Source of the DNA: Winogradskyella sp. J14-2
Lineage (GTDB): Bacteria; Bacteroidota; Bacteroidia; Flavobacteriales; Flavobacteriaceae
Length of the DNA stretch: 64,000 bases
Assembly (NCBI RefSeq): GCF_001971725.1
Contig: NZ_CP019388.1
Span: 2,108,001 to 2,172,000 of the forward strand
Direction of reading: 5' to 3'
Positions 10,005 through 17,347 of the stretch are shown piece by piece. The notes under the pieces were generated by a model. That model was not told where the DNA came from. It made no database searches and saw only the letters and a list, made by a program, of their open reading frames with translations. The position numbers and the translations under genes are program-made. How positions within the stretch are numbered: position 1 is the first letter of the stretch; each line of letters opens with the position of its first letter.

Positions 10005-10942
10005 TCTCTAGGATTTTGTAATACATCGATCAATTTTTCTTCCTCGCTTCCTTCTTCTGGATGATGGTCGTAAACCCATTGCACGTGTGGTGGTAAACTC
10101 ATTAAAATACTTTCAATTCTACCATTTGTTTTAAGTCCGAAAAGAGTGCCTTTGTCGTGTACTAAATTGAATTCCACATAACGGCCACGACGTATTTCCT
10201 GCCAATCGCGTTGTTCTTGAGTGTATGGCAAATCTTTACGCTTTTCAACAATTGGCACATAGGCCTCTAAGAAACTATTACCAACTTCAGTAACGAAATT
10301 GTACCAGTTTTCCATGGTCATCTCATCATTTGCTTTGCAATAATCAAAAAACAAACCACCTATGCCTCGCGCTTCATTACGGTGCGTATTATGGAAGTAC
10401 TCATCGCAACGTGCTTTGTATTTTGGGTAGAAGTCGGTGTTGTGCTTATCACAAGCCGTTTTACAGGTTTGATGAAAGTGTTTGGCATCTTCTTCAAACA
10501 AATAGTAAGGAGTTAAATCTTGTCCACCACCAAACCATTGGTCAATTATTTCCTTCTTTGAACTTGTCCTGAGCGTGTCACGCTGAGCTTCTCGAAGCGC
10601 AGTAGAAGGGTACATTTCAAAATAGCGCCAATTAGCATGTACGGTTGGTACCATAGGATTTCTGGGATGCAATACTAAACTCAATCCACAGGCAAAAAAA
10701 TCAGCATCTTTAACACCAAAATAAGCTTGCATGCTTTTTGGTAGCGCACCATGAACAGCAGAAATATTAACTCCACCTTTTTCAAATACATTACCATTTT
10801 CTATAACACGAGTTCGGCCACCACCTCCTTCTGGTCGTTTCCAGAGGTCTTCTTGAAATTTTGCTTTGCCATCAATAGCTTCAAGCTTAGAAGTTATGGT
10901 ATCTTGTAATTCTTGTATGTAGTTGTAAAATTTATCTTTCAT
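9995..10942 (-). CDS. hemF: Coproporphyrinogen III oxidase, oxygen-dependent (native frame inside the fusion)
   Basis: Starting at the internal ATG (10940-10942), the 315-residue protein is a complete HemF, which uses O2 to decarboxylate coproporphyrinogen III to protoporphyrinogen IX. Visible family signatures are GGGGRTRV, NPMVPTVHANWRYFEM, WFGGGQDLTPYY, ARGIGGLFFDY and RGRYVEFNLVHDKGT. The ATG touches the end of the 33-bp repeat, so the original upstream sequence and ribosome-binding region were replaced by the repeat. About 19 residues (P310-K328 of the fusion, 112-130 of HemF) between FEMY and EIIDQWFGGG are not family-like and come from a second palindromic repeat at about 10553-10609. 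The insertion lies before the active-site WFGGG loop; retention of activity is likely but unproven. Confidence 0.92.
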   Translation of the reverse strand: MKDKFYNYIQELQDTITSKLEAIDGKAKFQEDLWKRPEGGGGRTRVIENGNVFEKGGVNISAVHGALPKSMQAYFGVKDADFFACGLSLVLHPRNPMVPTVHANWRYFEMYPSTALREAQRDTLRTSSKKEIIDQWFGGGQDLTPYYLFEEDAKHFHQTCKTACDKHNTDFYPKYKARCDEYFHNTHRNEARGIGGLFFDYCKANDEMTMENWYNFVTEVGNSFLEAYVPIVEKRKDLPYTQEQRDWQEIRRGRYVEFNLVHDKGTLFGLKTNGRIESILMSLPPHVQWVYDHHPEEGSEEEKLIDVLQNPRDWV

Positions 10943-11536
10943 AGGCCTTGCAGGTTTTTCAAACCTAGCAGGTCTTGCGTTTTCTTCGTTATCGATTTGA
11001 GTGTCAAAATCAGACATAATTGTTTGATGCGTGTATTTAAAATTATCTAAGTTATCAAATAGAGTTATAATGTAGTCTCTAGATGCCTTAGAAACAAAAT
11101 CTAAGCTTGATATATAAGAATTATATGATGAAAATTTATAATCTTCAAAATTTGTTACTATTCTATGATTTTCAGGGTTTTGATGTATATATAAAATGAG
11201 TTGTTTTAAATATGTTTCATCTTTAACTTCTTTTCTTTTAAATGGTCTTTCAAATAATGCTCCTGTTCGCTGGTTTTGTTTATTGAAGGCTTTGGTGTAG
11301 GCATTAAAAAAGTTAGATAGGGCTTGATTAACTTCTTTTGTTTCATCTAAGACTTCAATTGCAAAGTGATAGTGATTGTTTAAAAGGCAAAAGGCAAGTA
11401 TGTTTATTTTAGAGTCTAAGTGCTTTTGTGCAAGCTGTAAGAAGTAAGACATATTATCGTCATTCTTAAAAACTACAGTACTGTTAATGCCTCTATTGTA
11501 TATATGATATAATTTTCCTTTTTCTAATTTTTCCAT
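9995..11536 (-). CDS. In-frame fusion: REP-associated tyrosine transposase (RAYT) + coproporphyrinogen III oxidase
   Basis: A single uninterrupted 513-codon frame has two parts. Residues 1-187 are a Y1/IS200-like RAYT transposase with YHIYNRG near the start, the HUH motif H55-Y-H57 in NNHYHFAIE, and the catalytic tyrosine Y116 in YIHQNP, so it looks catalytically intact. Residues 188-198 (RPARFEKPARP) are encoded exactly by a 33-bp palindromic repeat. Residue M199 is the expected start of HemF, which continues to the end. The RAYT frame has no stop of its own before hemF. The product may be a genuine fusion, or hemF may be translated separately from the internal ATG. RAYTs normally act on their flanking REP-like palindromes as single-strand transposases. 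Confidence 0.85.
   Translation of the reverse strand: MEKLEKGKLYHIYNRGINSTVVFKNDDNMSYFLQLAQKHLDSKINILAFCLLNNHYHFAIEVLDETKEVNQALSNFFNAYTKAFNKQNQRTGALFERPFKRKEVKDETYLKQLILYIHQNPENHRIVTNFEDYKFSSYNSYISSLDFVSKASRDYIITLFDNLDNFKYTHQTIMSDFDTQIDNEENARPARFEKPARPMKDKFYNYIQELQDTITSKLEAIDGKAKFQEDLWKRPEGGGGRTRVIENGNVFEKGGVNISAVHGALPKSMQAYFGVKDADFFACGLSLVLHPRNPMVPTVHANWRYFEMYPSTALREAQRDTLRTSSKKEIIDQWFGGGQDLTPYYLFEEDAKHFHQTCKTACDKHNTDFYPKYKARCDEYFHNTHRNEARGIGGLFFDYCKANDEMTMENWYNFVTEVGNSFLEAYVPIVEKRKDLPYTQEQRDWQEIRRGRYVEFNLVHDKGTLFGLKTNGRIESILMSLPPHVQWVYDHHPEEGSEEEKLIDVLQNPRDWV
10553..10609 (-). repeat. Intragenic palindromic repeat in hemF, translated
   Basis: Two adjacent hairpins are visible: AGCGT-GTC-ACGCT (10572-10584) and GCTTC-TC-GAAGC (10587-10598). 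On the minus strand this region encodes PSTALREAQRDTLRTSSKK, which does not resemble HemF. A 23-bp stretch (10577-10599) matches 39329-39351 with a few differences, which shows it is a dispersed repeat. Confidence 0.75.
10943..10975 (-). repeat. 33-bp palindromic repeat, copy 1 (translated)
   Basis: Read on the minus strand it starts AGACCTGCTAGG and ends CCTGCAAGGCCT, two near-palindromic CCTGC(T/A)AGG units around a T/A-rich centre. All 33 bases are read as 11 sense codons between the RAYT domain and HemF. Confidence 0.85.
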
Positions 11537-11548
11537 TTTTCAAAATAT

Positions 11549-11581
11549 AGACCTGCTAGGTTTTAAAAACCTGCTAGGTCT
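11549..11581. repeat. 33-bp palindromic repeat, copy 2
   Basis: Two ACCTGCTAGGT units flank TTTAAA, the whole reading AGACCT...AGGTCT at its ends. It lies just 5' of the transposase start and overlaps the stop codon of the GNAT gene. It is almost identical to the copies at 10943 and 14258. Confidence 0.85.
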
Positions 11582-12116
11582 AGATATTATAAAGTTCATA
11601 TAACTCCATATCCAAGGGAGCTTCTCCTGGAGGAGTATATTCATTTAGAAGTGTTTTTTGCCACACAAAATTATTGTTTTTAGCAACATTAGCACTGGCA
11701 ATATTGTCTTTATGCGTTATAATTTGAAGGGTTTCTAATCTCAGTGTGTTAAATGCATATGTGTTAAGTTCTGCAATGGCTTCAGACATTAACCCTTTGC
11801 CCTTTAGGTTGTAGTCAATGCAATAAGCATATTCACCTTGTTTGGCATCCCAATTGAGCTCTTTAATGTAGATAAGACCTACTAGTTTTCGGCTTTCAGA
11901 ATGTTTTAAAGTAAATAAAAACTCTTCGTTATTTCTAAATTGTTTCACCTTTTTATCGACGAATAACTGTGATAACGCTGGGTTTAAATTCTGCTGCAAC
12001 GTTAATGGAAAAAAACGTTTTAATCGATCTGAATTGGCAATACAAAAATTACAAATTTTCCAGGCATCGCCTTCGTGTACAGCACTAATTTCAAAATCGT
12101 TAAAGCGTAATGTCAT
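11580..12116 (-). CDS. GNAT family N-acetyltransferase, RimJ/RimL-like
   Basis: The 178-residue protein resembles the RimJ/RimL-type GNAT fold: the acceptor-side N-terminus is followed by KLVGLIYIKELNWDAKQGEYAY and the acetyl-CoA-binding segment YNLKGKGLMSEAIAEL, with the LRLETLQIITHKDNIAS strand-helix typical of ribosomal-protein-type acetyltransferases. Substrate unknown. The start overlaps the EI24 gene by 4 nt. The TAG stop is formed partly by the last two bases of a 33-bp repeat, so the natural 3' end may have been altered by the RAYT insertion; the C-terminus MELYELYNI looks complete. Confidence 0.82.
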   Translation of the reverse strand: MTLRFNDFEISAVHEGDAWKICNFCIANSDRLKRFFPLTLQQNLNPALSQLFVDKKVKQFRNNEEFLFTLKHSESRKLVGLIYIKELNWDAKQGEYAYCIDYNLKGKGLMSEAIAELNTYAFNTLRLETLQIITHKDNIASANVAKNNNFVWQKTLLNEYTPPGEAPLDMELYELYNI

Positions 12117-12898
12117 TTGCTAAGGTCTATTTTGTCAAAAGGTTCAAAACCAATCTCTTCATCATCATCAAACAATAAATCTACAGCAATTACAGAGGCT
12201 GAGGTTACACTAAGTGGCAGCACTAAAATAACACCAACCACAGGAATGAGTAATAATAGTAAAAATCCAATACCATTGCCAATAGCTAAACCTCTATGTT
12301 GTCTAATAAATGCCACACTTTCTTTATACTTAAAATGGCGCTCGAGTGTGTAATCCATATTGGCAAAACCTGCATAATACGCCTGAACTAAAAAGAGTAA
12401 AACGGTTGAAAAAATATTTACAACTGGAATAAGCTTAAGAACTAATATTGGTAGTGTGTAAAGCAGTTCTTTAGATAGGTTTCTTAAGCCAATTCTAATG
12501 CCTCTAACAAGCTGTTTGCTAAAATTAGTACTCACATAATTCTTAGCAGGTTTGCCAGTAAAGTAAGCTTCAATTTTTTCTGAAACAGGGCTCATAAAAG
12601 GCGAAGACAATGCCATTATAATGTGCTTATAGAGAATTAGCCCTATGGCAAAAATGACAATGCCACCAATAAAGGTTGAAATGGCTGTAAACGTTGTTTT
12701 GCCGGTTTCCCAAATCCAAATACCAGCCAGCCATTCGCCAAGATTATCTGACAATCCGTAAGCCGAAACAAAAATCATAGCAAATACAACAACACTTATT
12801 ATTACAGGAATAACGAAATATTTCCACAATTTTAATTTTGAAATTAATCCGTAAGCACCTGTATAAACCTGTAGTCCTCTAAAAATGTTTTGTATCAT
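12113..12898 (-). CDS. EI24 domain (CysZ-like) membrane protein
   Basis: The 261-residue polytopic inner-membrane protein has four or more hydrophobic stretches (about 27-50, 72-95, 150-175, 205-235) and the EI24/CysZ pattern of long amphipathic segments; the tail is acidic (DDDEEIGFEPFD). Some relatives transport sulfate (CysZ), but no cysteine-synthesis gene lies nearby, so transport of sulfate is not supported here. It overlaps the GNAT gene by 4 nt. A hairpin (12904-12921) lies just 5' of its start codon and contains the AGGA that would be the ribosome-binding sequence. Confidence 0.8.
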   Translation of the reverse strand: MIQNIFRGLQVYTGAYGLISKLKLWKYFVIPVIISVVVFAMIFVSAYGLSDNLGEWLAGIWIWETGKTTFTAISTFIGGIVIFAIGLILYKHIIMALSSPFMSPVSEKIEAYFTGKPAKNYVSTNFSKQLVRGIRIGLRNLSKELLYTLPILVLKLIPVVNIFSTVLLFLVQAYYAGFANMDYTLERHFKYKESVAFIRQHRGLAIGNGIGFLLLLLIPVVGVILVLPLSVTSASVIAVDLLFDDDEEIGFEPFDKIDLSK

Positions 12899-12903
12899 AA
12901 TAC

Positions 12904-12921
12904 TTCCTGCGAAGGCAGGAA
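12904..12921. repeat. Short hairpin before the EI24 start
   Basis: Perfect 7-bp arms TTCCTGC and GCAGGAA surround a GAAG loop. The minus-strand arm supplies AGGAAG about 5 nt from the EI24 start codon (12898). It resembles short dispersed palindromes of Bacteroidetes genomes; a similar but longer-looped repeat is at 14111-14155. Confidence 0.6.
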
Positions 12922-13049
12922 TCTTTTTAATTAAACTTTAGCTCTATATAACTAGACGTTTTGAGCTCTATTATGTTACATAAATTAGATCTATCAAATC
13001 TTTATTTATAGCCTACAAGATATTTAAAATTTAGTAGTAATAACAGCTT

Positions 13050-13078
13050 CTTCCCTTAGGGAAGGTTAGGATGGGCTA
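13050..13078. repeat. Short palindrome abutting the hemE stop
   Basis: CTTCCCT-T-AGGGAAG (13050-13064) is followed by GGATGGGCT, running into the hemE TAG stop at 13076-13078. The same design (CCTTCCC...GGATGGGCT) recurs at 14296-14323 next to the hemCD stop. Confidence 0.6.
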
Positions 13079-14101
13079 GCTTCTATATTCCTTCACAGCA
13101 TCAATAAAAGCCTTGGCGTTATCTAGTGGAATATTTGGTAAAATTCCATGACCTAAATTTACAATGTATTTGTCTTTTCCAAATTCATTAATCATTTGGT
13201 GCACCATTTTCTTAATTTCACTAGGTGGTGAAAATAAACGTGTTGGGTCAAAATTACCTTGTAATGTAATATTACCACCAGTCAAGTAACGTGCGTTTTT
13301 AGCAGAACACGTCCAATCGATACCTAAAGCAGACGCATTAGAGTTTGCCATTTCACCTAGAGCAAACCAACAGCCTTTACCAAAAGCGATTACAGGAGCA
13401 TTGTCTTTTAAAGCTTCGATAATTTGATTAATGTATTGCCATGAAAATTCTTGATAATCTACTGGAGATAACATGCCTCCCCAAGAATCAAAAATCTGAA
13501 CAGCATTACAACCAGCAGCTGCTTTTGCTTTTAAGTAAGCAATAGTAGTGTCTGTTATTTTTTGAAGTAAATTATGAGCTGCAACAGGATTTGTAAAACA
13601 AAATTCTTTGGCTTTATCAAAGTTTTTAGAACCTTGCCCTTGTACGCAGTAGCATAAAATAGTCCAAGGCGAACCTGCAAAACCAATAAGAGGAATCTCA
13701 TTGTTAAGTAATTCTTTGGTAGCTTTTATAGCTTGCATTACATAATCTAGCTCAACATGAACATCTGGAACAATAACATTATCCACGTCTTTCTGAGAAC
13801 GCAAAGGATTTGGTAAATAAGGACCAAAATTAGGTTTCATCTCTACCTCAATATTCATGGCTTGTGGAATCACCAAAATATCACTGAATAAAATAGCAGC
13901 ATCCATACCATAACGACGAATAGGTTGTACAGTAATCTCGCTTGCTAATTCTGGAGTACGGCAACGAGTAAAAAAGTCGTATTTAGCCTTAATTTCCATA
14001 AACTCTGGAAGGTATCTACCAGCTTGACGCATCATCCAAACAGGTGGACGCTCTACAGTTTCTCCTTTTAATGCTCTTAGATATAGGTCGTTTTTTATCA
14101 T
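13076..14101 (-). CDS. hemE: Uroporphyrinogen decarboxylase
   Basis: HemE removes the four acetate carboxyls of uroporphyrinogen III to give coproporphyrinogen III. The 341 residues match the family. The N-terminal signature [16 protein letters not shown] (about 19-34) is intact, as are [14 protein letters not shown] with its catalytic aspartate and the [12 protein letters not shown] segment. The gene stands between hemCD and the EI24/GNAT pair, separated on both sides by 180-220 bp that hold only short palindromic repeats, so the operon is interrupted here but not inverted. Confidence 0.97.
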   Translation of the reverse strand: MIKNDLYLRALKGETVERPPVWMMRQAGRYLPEFMEIKAKYDFFTRCRTPELASEITVQPIRRYGMDAAILFSDILVIPQAMNIEVEMKPNFGPYLPNPLRSQKDVDNVIVPDVHVELDYVMQAIKATKELLNNEIPLIGFAGSPWTILCYCVQGQGSKNFDKAKEFCFTNPVAAHNLLQKITDTTIAYLKAKAAAGCNAVQIFDSWGGMLSPVDYQEFSWQYINQIIEALKDNAPVIAFGKGCWFALGEMANSNASALGIDWTCSAKNARYLTGGNITLQGNFDPTRLFSPPSEIKKMVHQMINEFGKDKYIVNLGHGILPNIPLDNAKAFIDAVKEYRS

Positions 14102-14110
14102 AGTTATGTC

Positions 14111-14155
14111 ATTCTTGCCTTTCGATTATCGCTCAAGATAAACTTTAGCAAGAAT
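14111..14155. repeat. Inverted repeat in the hemE leader
   Basis: ATTCTTGC (14111-14118) and GCAAGAAT (14148-14155) flank a 29-nt spacer. The outer bases GTC and CTA resemble the common GTCATTC(C/T)TGC...GCA(G/A)GAATC repeat family. It lies 10-54 nt upstream of the hemE ATG and could fold in the mRNA leader. Confidence 0.5.
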
Positions 14156-14257
14156 CTAGTTTAATTAGGTCTTAGTTTCAAACATTTTTATAATTGCATT
14201 CAAGCTTTTTTAGCATGATTTAGCAATTTATTTTAATCTTAGTTAATCTAAGATTAT

Positions 14258-14290
14258 AGACCTGCAAGGTTTAAAAAACCTGCTAGGTCT
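14258..14290. repeat. 33-bp palindromic repeat, copy 3 (solo)
   Basis: Same length and design as the RAYT-flanking copies: AGACCTGCAAGG, a T/A-rich centre, then CCTGCTAGGTCT. It has no adjacent transposase and lies between the hemCD stop and hemE start, immediately followed by another hairpin at 14298-14320. It is a candidate REP-like substrate of the RAYT in trans. Confidence 0.8.
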
Positions 14291-14295
14291 GGTCT

Positions 14296-14323
14296 CCTTC
14301 CCAATGTGAACGTTGGGATGGGC
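14296..14323. repeat. Short palindrome abutting the hemCD stop
   Basis: CCTTCCCAA and TTGGGATGGG flank a short spacer, directly followed by the TTA that is the TAA stop of hemCD. It is the partner of the repeat at 13050-13078 and adjoins the 33-bp repeat at 14258-14290. Confidence 0.55.
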
Positions 14324-15901
14324 TTATACATAGTGCTCATTCACCAACTCAATAACACTCTCAACAGTCGGTACTTTTGCAATGCGAACATCTTCAAAAT
14401 ACTGACTTGCTGCTTTTGCTGTGGTTTCTCCAATACAAAATGCAATACCTGTTGCTTTATTTTGTTTTAAGTAACTTTCTACTGTTGAAGGACTATAAAA
14501 CATTACTCCATCTACATTAGCTTCAACTTTATCAGCATCAAACTTGGTTTGGTAGGCTTCAACTTCGTTAACTGTAATGTTATTTTCGGACAGAATATTT
14601 GGTAAATCATCTAAACGTAAGTCACTACAAAAGTAGGTAACCTCTGTGCCTTCTATATATTCAACCAAATAGTTGGCTAATTTTTTAGCGTTAGACTCTG
14701 TATGTGTAACTTTGCCTATTCGTTTTTCAACTAAACGCTTTGTACGTCTGCCAACACAATAAATGTTTTTGAATTGTAATTCTATTGCCGAAAAATTATG
14801 AAGCAAAGCTTCAACCGCATTTTTGCTGGTAATGATTACATTTTTAATTTCATTACGAACAACTGTTTTTGGAATACGATTTAGGCTGATTTTAATCGCA
14901 TCATTGCTATCTGCAACAACGTCATTATGAAATAATAACAATTGGTCGTCTGTTAGCTTTTTTGTGGAATAGATATTAGTTTCTTGCTTGCTTCTATGAA
15001 GCTGGTCGATAAGTGTTTTACCACCTTTACCAATAATATACTTGGCGCAAAATTCTGCTAAATCGTTATGCTTTCCTAAAGGCACGACTTTAGCAACTTC
15101 TATTTTTTTGGTACCATCTTTACTTAGAAGGATGCCTTTAAAATTGACTTCTTCATTTTTAATAAAAGCTAAGGCGCCAATTGGTGCTGTACAACCACCT
15201 TCTAATCGGTTTAAGAATTCGCGCTCAATTGCTGTGCAAATTTGAGTTTCTTCATGATTAATTTCCTGACAAATCTCTAGGATCTCTTCATCTCTTTCTA
15301 AAGCAGTAACCATAATGGCACCTTGAGCAGGAGCAGGAATCATCCAATGTAAATTGATAGCGTTTTCTGGTCGAATATTTAATCTACCAATACCAGCAGC
15401 AGCGAAAATAGCTCCGTTCCAATGCTCGTTATCCTCAAGTTTTTGCAATCTTGAATTAACGTTGCCACGTATGTTTTCAACCTTATGTGTAGGGTAACGG
15501 TTAAGCCATTGCGCTCGTCTGCGAAGACTACCTGTAGCTATAACAGCATCTCTAGCAGATAAAAATTCTTCATTGTTTTTAAATACCAAAGTATCATTAA
15601 CATTGCCGCGTTTTATAACAGCAGCTTGTACGATGCCTTTTGGTAAAACTGTAGGAACATCTTTTAGTGAGTGTACTGCGATATCAATGCTTTCATTGAG
15701 CATAGCAATATCTAAAGTCTTGGTAAAAATACCTGTGATACCTAATTCGTATAACGGTTTATCAAGTACAATATCTCCTGTTGATTTTACAGGTACTAAT
15801 ACGGTTTTGTGGCCTAAGCGTTCTAACTGTGATTGTACAGTTTTAGCTTGCCATAGTGCTAATTGGCTATCGCGTGTGCCAATGCGAATAATTTTAGACA
15901 T
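14324..15901 (-). CDS. hemC: Porphobilinogen deaminase fused to uroporphyrinogen-III synthase
   Basis: This bifunctional 525-residue protein begins with hydroxymethylbilane synthase (about 1-305), with RGNVNSRLQKL and the dipyrromethane cofactor cysteine C237 in LEGGCTAPIGA. A HemD-like domain follows (about 320-525), with ITSKNAVEALL, VGRRTKRLV and FYSPSTVESYL typical of uroporphyrinogen-III synthase. Fusion couples formation of the unstable linear tetrapyrrole with its cyclisation. Such hemC-hemD fusions are frequent in Flavobacteriaceae. The start overlaps the hemA stop by 8 nt, so translation is coupled. Confidence 0.93.
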   Translation of the reverse strand: MSKIIRIGTRDSQLALWQAKTVQSQLERLGHKTVLVPVKSTGDIVLDKPLYELGITGIFTKTLDIAMLNESIDIAVHSLKDVPTVLPKGIVQAAVIKRGNVNDTLVFKNNEEFLSARDAVIATGSLRRRAQWLNRYPTHKVENIRGNVNSRLQKLEDNEHWNGAIFAAAGIGRLNIRPENAINLHWMIPAPAQGAIMVTALERDEEILEICQEINHEETQICTAIEREFLNRLEGGCTAPIGALAFIKNEEVNFKGILLSKDGTKKIEVAKVVPLGKHNDLAEFCAKYIIGKGGKTLIDQLHRSKQETNIYSTKKLTDDQLLLFHNDVVADSNDAIKISLNRIPKTVVRNEIKNVIITSKNAVEALLHNFSAIELQFKNIYCVGRRTKRLVEKRIGKVTHTESNAKKLANYLVEYIEGTEVTYFCSDLRLDDLPNILSENNITVNEVEAYQTKFDADKVEANVDGVMFYSPSTVESYLKQNKATGIAFCIGETTAKAASQYFEDVRIAKVPTVESVIELVNEHYV

Positions 15902-17147
15902 TCTGTGAAGTTTCTTCTAGCTGAAATATTTTTTTGATGAGTTCTAAACTCTCATCAGACGTATCGTTGTCTTCTCTAAAGTGGTGCGCAAACTGATTGG
16001 TTATCTTTTGAATAATGTTGTTGGTAATCAGTTCTGCCTGGTCTTCATTAAAATCGGCTATTTTTTTACGCTGTGTATTTAACTCCGAATTTTTTAAATC
16101 GGTCAGTTTATGTTTTAAAGCTTGAATAGTTGGCACAAACTTTAAGGTATTAAGCCACGTGTTAAAGTCTGCCATAATTTCCTCTATAATTGCTTCGGCT
16201 TTTGGTATAAATGCTTTGCGCTTTTCTAGAGTGTCATCTGTAATTTTAGCCAAATCATCCATATGTACTAAAGATACATTTTTTAATGCTGCTATATCCT
16301 CGTTTACATTTTTAGGGATGGATAAATCTAAAACTAATAATGGTTTATCTGTAGTAATTAGATCTTTAAAAACCGTTGGGTGTTGTGCTCCTGTAGCTAC
16401 AATAACAATATCAGAGTTGTTAATTTCAGTTTCAAGGTTTTCGTAATCTTTTACAATAAGATTGAATTTTCCTGCAACTTCTTCGGCTTTAGTTTTTGTT
16501 CTGTTAATAAGCGTGATGTGCGGATTTTTAGTGTGTTTTACTAAATTTTCACAGGTGTTTCGGCCTATTTTACCAGTACCAAAAAGTAGAATGTTTTTTT
16601 CAGAAATGTGGTCTACAGTATTCATAATGTACTGAACAGCCGCAAAAGACACTGATGTTGCCCCAGAGGATAATTCGGTTTCGTTTTTAATGCGCTTACT
16701 TGCTTGAATTACAGAATTTAAAAGGCGCTCAGTAAATGAGTTTAATAGGTTTTCTTTTTTAGAAGCTCTTGCCGCAAATTTTAACTGGCTTATAATTTCA
16801 AAATCACCTAAGATTTGACTGTCTAAACCAGAGCCAACCCTAAACATGTGATGTATAGCACTTTTTCCTTTGTGTATGTAAGCTACATCTTGAAACTCTT
16901 CTACAGTACCTCTCGTATTTTCACAAAGTAAATGTATAAGTTGGTATGGATGCTCAGCAAAACCATACAGCTCGGTACGGTTACACGTAGAAATTACAAT
17001 AAGACTTTCTATGCCATTTTCTTTAGCTTCTACTAACAGGTTTTGTTTAGCAGTATCACTTAAGCTAAAATGACCACGCACCTCGGCATCAGCTTTTTGA
17101 TAGCTGAGACCAATGGCATAAAAATATGTGTTTTTGTGTTGTTGCAT
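15894..17147 (-). CDS. hemA: Glutamyl-tRNA reductase
   Basis: HemA reduces glutamyl-tRNA(Glu) to glutamate-1-semialdehyde, the committed step of the C5 heme pathway. The 417 residues have the N-terminal catalytic motif STCNRTELYG with nucleophile C55, the SGLDSQILGDFEI segment and the NADPH-binding LLFGTGKIGRNTCENL, followed by a helical dimerisation domain. It is the first gene of the leftward heme run and is divergent from the AraC regulator at 17348, with 200 bp between the starts. The next enzyme, HemL, is not in the window. Confidence 0.96.
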   Translation of the reverse strand: MQQHKNTYFYAIGLSYQKADAEVRGHFSLSDTAKQNLLVEAKENGIESLIVISTCNRTELYGFAEHPYQLIHLLCENTRGTVEEFQDVAYIHKGKSAIHHMFRVGSGLDSQILGDFEIISQLKFAARASKKENLLNSFTERLLNSVIQASKRIKNETELSSGATSVSFAAVQYIMNTVDHISEKNILLFGTGKIGRNTCENLVKHTKNPHITLINRTKTKAEEVAGKFNLIVKDYENLETEINNSDIVIVATGAQHPTVFKDLITTDKPLLVLDLSIPKNVNEDIAALKNVSLVHMDDLAKITDDTLEKRKAFIPKAEAIIEEIMADFNTWLNTLKFVPTIQALKHKLTDLKNSELNTQRKKIADFNEDQAELITNNIIQKITNQFAHHFREDNDTSDESLELIKKIFQLEETSQNV

Positions 17148-17347
17148 TCGCTCGTTTACCTGACTTGGAAATTAACACAGCAAATTTATGTTTGATGCTA
17201 CAAAAAAAATAACGCTAAAAGAACTTAAAGTGTCGTTTCTGGTTTTTTAAGTTTATTTTTTAATAAAACATGATTTTTGTCATATTTTTGCAGTAAAATC
17301 AAGGGTTTTATTACTCTTTGTTTAGAACGAATCTAAATAACGTTAAA

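Larger units (their letters stand above)
10943..11581 (-). mobile_element. RAYT/REP element (639 bp) inserted between the GNAT gene and hemF
   Basis: The unit is bounded by two imperfectly palindromic 33-bp repeats (10943-10975 and 11549-11581) and contains only the Y1 transposase reading frame. One boundary overlaps the TAG stop of the GNAT gene (11580-11582); the other touches the hemF ATG. This fits a RAYT with its cognate REP-like ends. Integration at both gene borders without visible loss of either gene is notable. Target duplication is not expected for this transposase class and none is evident. Confidence 0.75.

Noticed and set aside
11549..11581. 33-bp repeat as a simple terminator
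   Set aside because: Its arms are mismatched in the core, it has no adequate T-run, and identical copies are within coding sequence and intergenic regions; a REP-like element fits better.
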